Part shown: in pieces, positions 7,258 to 8,835 of the stretch | Numbering within the stretch: the first letter of the stretch is position 1 | Layout of the letters: each line of letters opens with the position of its first letter | From: Ectopseudomonas composti | Lineage (GTDB): Bacteria > Pseudomonadota > Gammaproteobacteria > Pseudomonadales > Pseudomonadaceae | Length of the DNA stretch: 8,835 nt | Assembly (NCBI GenBank): GCA_946886245.1 | Contig: CAMPIF010000151.1 | Span: forward strand, 1 to 8,835 | Direction of reading: 5' to 3' | Position numbers and translations under genes: made by a program | Notes under the pieces: model-generated | What the model was told of the DNA's origin: nothing | What the model saw: the letters and a program-made list of their open reading frames with translations, nothing else | Databases searched by the model: none

Positions 7258-7348
7258 ACGTAGCCTTATCAACAGGATAGAAAGCCTGTTATCCAAGTGC
7301 TCTGTGGATAATGGCTACACGGGCGAGCAGTTTCTGTACAAGTCTCTG

Positions 7349-7372
7349 AAAGCCCCTACCTATAAGGGCTTT
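7349..7372. terminator. A/T-flanked hairpin between convergent genes
   Basis: AAAGCCC (7349-7355) pairs with GGGCTTT (7366-7372). A stem with A on one side and T on the other, placed between converging genes, is the form of a weak bidirectional terminator. The T-run has only three bases. Confidence 0.35.
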
Positions 7373-7428
7373 AGCCAGGTATCACAAGGATATCCACAGG
7401 TTGGTCCACGGCAACTGTGAGCAACTAC

Positions 7429-7659
7429 TCAGAGCTGCACCTCGACCCGCTTGATACCCAGGCTTCGCAATTCCGGCATCAATTCATCCAGGCTGGCGAA
7501 GGTCTCGACCTGGTCGGCCTCATCCACCAGAAAGAAGCTACGACCCGCATCTTTCTTGAAAAATACGATCCACTCAGCGGTATTGGCCGGGTTGGGCATG
7601 ACCTGGGTGTCGAACACAACCCCTTCGGTCGTTCTGCGTTTCACATCGCTACGCTTCAT
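7429..7659 (-). CDS. Small conserved-looking protein of unknown function (76 residues)
   Basis: The ATG at 7659 is chosen because AGGAG (7669-7665) lies 5 bases upstream; the frame remains open 9 codons further without such a site. The product begins MKRSDVKRRTTEGVVFDTQV, very basic at the N-terminus. It continues with a beta-rich stretch (EWIVFFKKDAGRSFFLVDE) and ends in an acidic helix and strand (ASLDELMPELRSLGIKRVEVQL). There is no signal peptide, membrane segment or cysteine. I do not recognise the family with confidence. The strong ribosome site and regular alternation of strand and helix favour a real gene, perhaps a small nucleic-acid-associated protein. It is transcribed away from the ParD-like/Map pair and toward cobM. 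Confidence 0.68.
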   Translation of the reverse strand: MKRSDVKRRTTEGVVFDTQVMPNPANTAEWIVFFKKDAGRSFFLVDEADQVETFASLDELMPELRSLGIKRVEVQL

Positions 7660-7756
7660 CCTCTCTCCTGTTCCAGCGTGACTCATATGATCCGACTGCC
7701 CGCATTAGCAGCCTGTCAGGCAGCGGATACGGCTCCTAGTGTAAAGGATGAAGCGT
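7651..7756. repeat. 12-base inverted repeat spanning the divergent intergenic region
   Basis: ACGCTTCATCCT (7651-7662) and AGGATGAAGCGT (7745-7756) are perfectly complementary. The left arm contains the start codon of the 76-codon minus-strand gene. The right arm repeats that start region on the plus strand, where ATGAAGCGT runs into a short 8-codon frame. The repeat could be a remnant of a duplication or part of a regulatory structure. Confidence 0.5.
7711..7721. promoter_or_regulatory. Short palindrome in the divergent region
   Basis: GCCTGTCAGGC is a perfect palindrome around a central T, about midway between the two divergent genes. TCATATGA (7683-7690), another perfect palindrome, lies 20 bases to the left, near where the -10 region of the minus-strand gene could be. 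Both are short enough to arise by chance. Confidence 0.25.
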
Positions 7757-7784
7757 GCACGGCCTGCCGCCTAATAATCGGGAA

Positions 7785-7833
7785 GTGATATCAGGCCCGT
7801 ATTTATATATGATTCATATACGAAACATATATG
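7785..7833 (+). promoter_or_regulatory. Candidate promoter with palindromic operator for the ParD-like/map operon
   Basis: GTGATA (7785-7790) and TATGAT (7808-7813) are 17 bases apart and match sigma70 boxes at four and five of six positions. The -10 is covered by the perfect 15-base palindrome TATATGATTCATATA (7806-7820), and a second palindrome CATATATG lies at 7826-7833. CATATA recurs at 7815 and 7826, 11 bases apart, about one helical turn. Ribbon-helix-helix antitoxins usually repress their own operon at such repeats, so the ParD-like product is the natural candidate ligand. That is inference. Confidence 0.45.
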
Positions 7834-7844
7834 AGGAGATTTTC

Positions 7845-8057
7845 ATGGGCATCGTCAATATCGATGACGAGCTGCACGAGCAAATTCGCAGGGCGAGCAG
7901 CGTGTCTGGCCGTTCTATCAATGCCCAGGCGGGTTTCTGGATTCGCATCGGCATGCTCTGCGAGATGAACCCCACGCTGAGCTTCAACGAGGTGATCGCA
8001 GCCGAGATGCGTGCAGCCGGCGTGGTGGCTCCGCCAAGAATGGCGGACGCCTCATGA
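7845..8057 (+). CDS. ParD-like ribbon-helix-helix protein
   Basis: The ATG at 7845 is preceded by GAGGAG (7833-7838) at good spacing and gives a 70-residue protein. The frame extends 30 codons further upstream, but through the candidate promoter. It begins with a short beta strand (GIVNIDDEL), then helix 1 (LHEQIRRASSVSG), then SINAQAGFWIRIGML. This is the ribbon-helix-helix layout of ParD-like antitoxin-family proteins (Pfam ParD_like). The C-terminal part (FNEVIAAEMRAAG) would be the partner-binding tail in a classical ParD. The stop overlaps the map start (ATGA, 8054-8057), indicating translational coupling. No ParE toxin is present. The likely role is an autorepressor, and possibly a regulator of the coupled aminopeptidase. 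Confidence 0.85.
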   Translation: MGIVNIDDELHEQIRRASSVSGRSINAQAGFWIRIGMLCEMNPTLSFNEVIAAEMRAAGVVAPPRMADAS

Positions 8058-8833
8058 GCAAGACGCCGCAACAGATCGCCCTGATGGCGGAGTCCGGCAG
8101 GTTGCTGGCGTCCGTGTTCGGCTACCTGGATCGCCTGGATCTGCTGGGCATGTCCACTCTGCAGGTCAATGACCTTGTGGATAACTACATCGTGGGCGAA
8201 CTCAAGGCGCGCCCGGCGAGCAAGGGACAGTATGGTTTCGCCTACGCCATGAACACGTCACGCAACGAGGTGGTGTGCCATGGCGTACCCAGCGCCGACG
8301 ATATCCTGCGCGACGGCGACCTGGTGAATTTCGACATCACCCTTGAAAAGAACGGCTACATCGCCGATTCGAGCAAGACCTACCTGATCGGCAAGGTATC
8401 GGAACAGGCGCGTCAACTGGCCCAGGTCACCTATGAGGCCATGTGCAAAGGCATCGAAGCCGTCAAACCCGGCGCCCGGCTCGGCGATATTGGTCACGCC
8501 ATCGAACGGCATGCCCGTGCCCATCGCTACTCGGTGGTCAGGGAGTACTGCGGCCACGGCATCGGCCGGGAAATGCACGAACCACCCGAAGTGCTGCACT
8601 GGGGCAAAGCCGGCACCGGCCTGACGCTGCGCGAAGGCATGACCTTCACCATCGAACCCATGCTCAACCGGGGAACGGCGGATGTACGCACGCTGCGCGA
8701 CGGCTGGACGGTGGTGACCTGCGACGGCCAGCTCTCGGCGCAATTCGAACACACCGTGGCGGTCACCCGCGACGGCGTTCGCATACTTACGCTGCGCCCC
8801 GAAGAGCGGCACCTGAGCGGGATTTCGGCGTGA
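8054..8833 (+). CDS. map: Type I methionine aminopeptidase (coupled to ParD-like protein)
   Basis: This 259-residue cytoplasmic metalloprotease removes the initiator methionine from new proteins. All family residues are present: substrate-binding His76 in NEVVCHGVP, and the five metal ligands Asp94 (VNFDIT), Asp105 (IADSSK), His168 (CGHGIGREMHEPP), Glu201 (TIEPM) and Glu232 (QFEHTV). The length is that of the short bacterial type I enzymes and there is no N-terminal zinc-finger extension. The ATG at 8054 overlaps the preceding stop by four bases and has no strong ribosome site of its own. Because the housekeeping map of Pseudomonas normally lies by rpsB/tsf, this is most likely a second copy; that location is from general knowledge, not seen here. 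It ends two bases before the window edge. Confidence 0.95.
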   Translation: MSKTPQQIALMAESGRLLASVFGYLDRLDLLGMSTLQVNDLVDNYIVGELKARPASKGQYGFAYAMNTSRNEVVCHGVPSADDILRDGDLVNFDITLEKNGYIADSSKTYLIGKVSEQARQLAQVTYEAMCKGIEAVKPGARLGDIGHAIERHARAHRYSVVREYCGHGIGREMHEPPEVLHWGKAGTGLTLREGMTFTIEPMLNRGTADVRTLRDGWTVVTCDGQLSAQFEHTVAVTRDGVRILTLRPEERHLSGISA

Positions 8834-8835
8834 TA

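Larger units (their letters stand above)
7208..7428. other. Hairpin-rich non-coding convergent region with DnaA-box-like sites
   Basis: I see no convincing gene in these 221 bases between the convergent ends of cobM and the 76-codon gene. The region holds three inverted repeats. AGGCCTTG/CAAGGCCT (7237-7244/7250-7257) has a 5-base loop. GTAGCC-TTATC pairs with GATAA-T-GGCTAC (7260-7270/7307-7318, one bulge) around an inner AACAGG/CCTGTT (7271-7276/7285-7290). AAAGCCC/GGGCTTT (7349-7355/7366-7372) has a 10-base loop. A perfect DnaA box TGTGGATAA lies at 7303-7311. TTATCAACA (7266-7274) and ATATCCACA (7390-7398) each differ at one base, and TTATCCAAG (7289-7297) at two. It may be a bidirectional transcript end, a structured RNA or a DnaA-binding site. 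Confidence 0.55.

Noticed and set aside
7208..7420. 70-codon frame starting with GTG right after the cobM stop
   Set aside because: It crosses three hairpins, has no ribosome site, and the product shows no family features.
7208..7428. Chromosomal replication origin oriC
   Set aside because: Only one perfect DnaA box lies here, no AT-rich unwinding tract is visible, and dnaA, dnaN and rpmH are absent.
7417..7788. 123-codon plus-strand frame opposite the 76-codon gene
   Set aside because: The minus-strand gene has a strong ribosome site and a more protein-like sequence; this frame runs on through the divergent intergenic region.
7845..8833. Classical ParDE toxin-antitoxin module
   Set aside because: The second gene is a methionine aminopeptidase with all metal ligands, and no ParE/RelE-type protein is present.

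Overview
The window is G+C-rich DNA of Pseudomonas type. The evidence is the CobN/CobW/CobE/CobM gene set of the late-cobalt-insertion (aerobic) cobalamin pathway, the protein sequences, REP-like intergenic palindromes of the Pseudomonas kind, and a ParD-like/Map gene pair. The species cannot be fixed from the sequence. A member of the mendocina/oleovorans/alcaligenes side of the genus is a weak guess from the repeat style.

Layout. Positions 1-117 hold palindromic intergenic repeat sequence. On the minus strand a B12-controlled unit reads from right to left: candidate promoter (about 5336-5364), cobalamin riboswitch (5160-5327), cobW (5051-4002), an intercistronic REP-like and cruciform-forming repeat (3874-3994), then cobN (3864-118). 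Diverging on the plus strand are cobE (5428-5859), a small AT-richer gene with a PD-(D/E)xK nuclease-like core (5870-6415), and cobM (6452-7207). CobN inserts cobalt, CobW is a metallochaperone-type GTPase, CobE is a small pathway protein of the CbiG C-terminal type, and CobM is the precorrin-4 C11-methyltransferase. The nuclease-like gene has no obvious role in B12 synthesis and looks like a later insertion between cobE and cobM.

From 7208 to 7428 there is a non-coding, hairpin-rich convergent intergenic region that carries DnaA-box-like sequences. Next come a 76-codon unknown gene on the minus strand (7659-7429), a divergent promoter region with inverted repeats and AT-rich palindromes, and a translationally coupled pair: a ParD-like ribbon-helix-helix protein (7845-8057) and a type I methionine aminopeptidase (8054-8833). 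This pair has the layout of a toxin-antitoxin operon with Map in the place of the toxin.

The features most worth a second look are the orphan nuclease-like gene inside the cob cluster, the ParD-like/Map operon with its palindromic operator over the -10 region, the five perfect 9-bp DnaA boxes in 8.8 kb, and the structured repeats around cobN.
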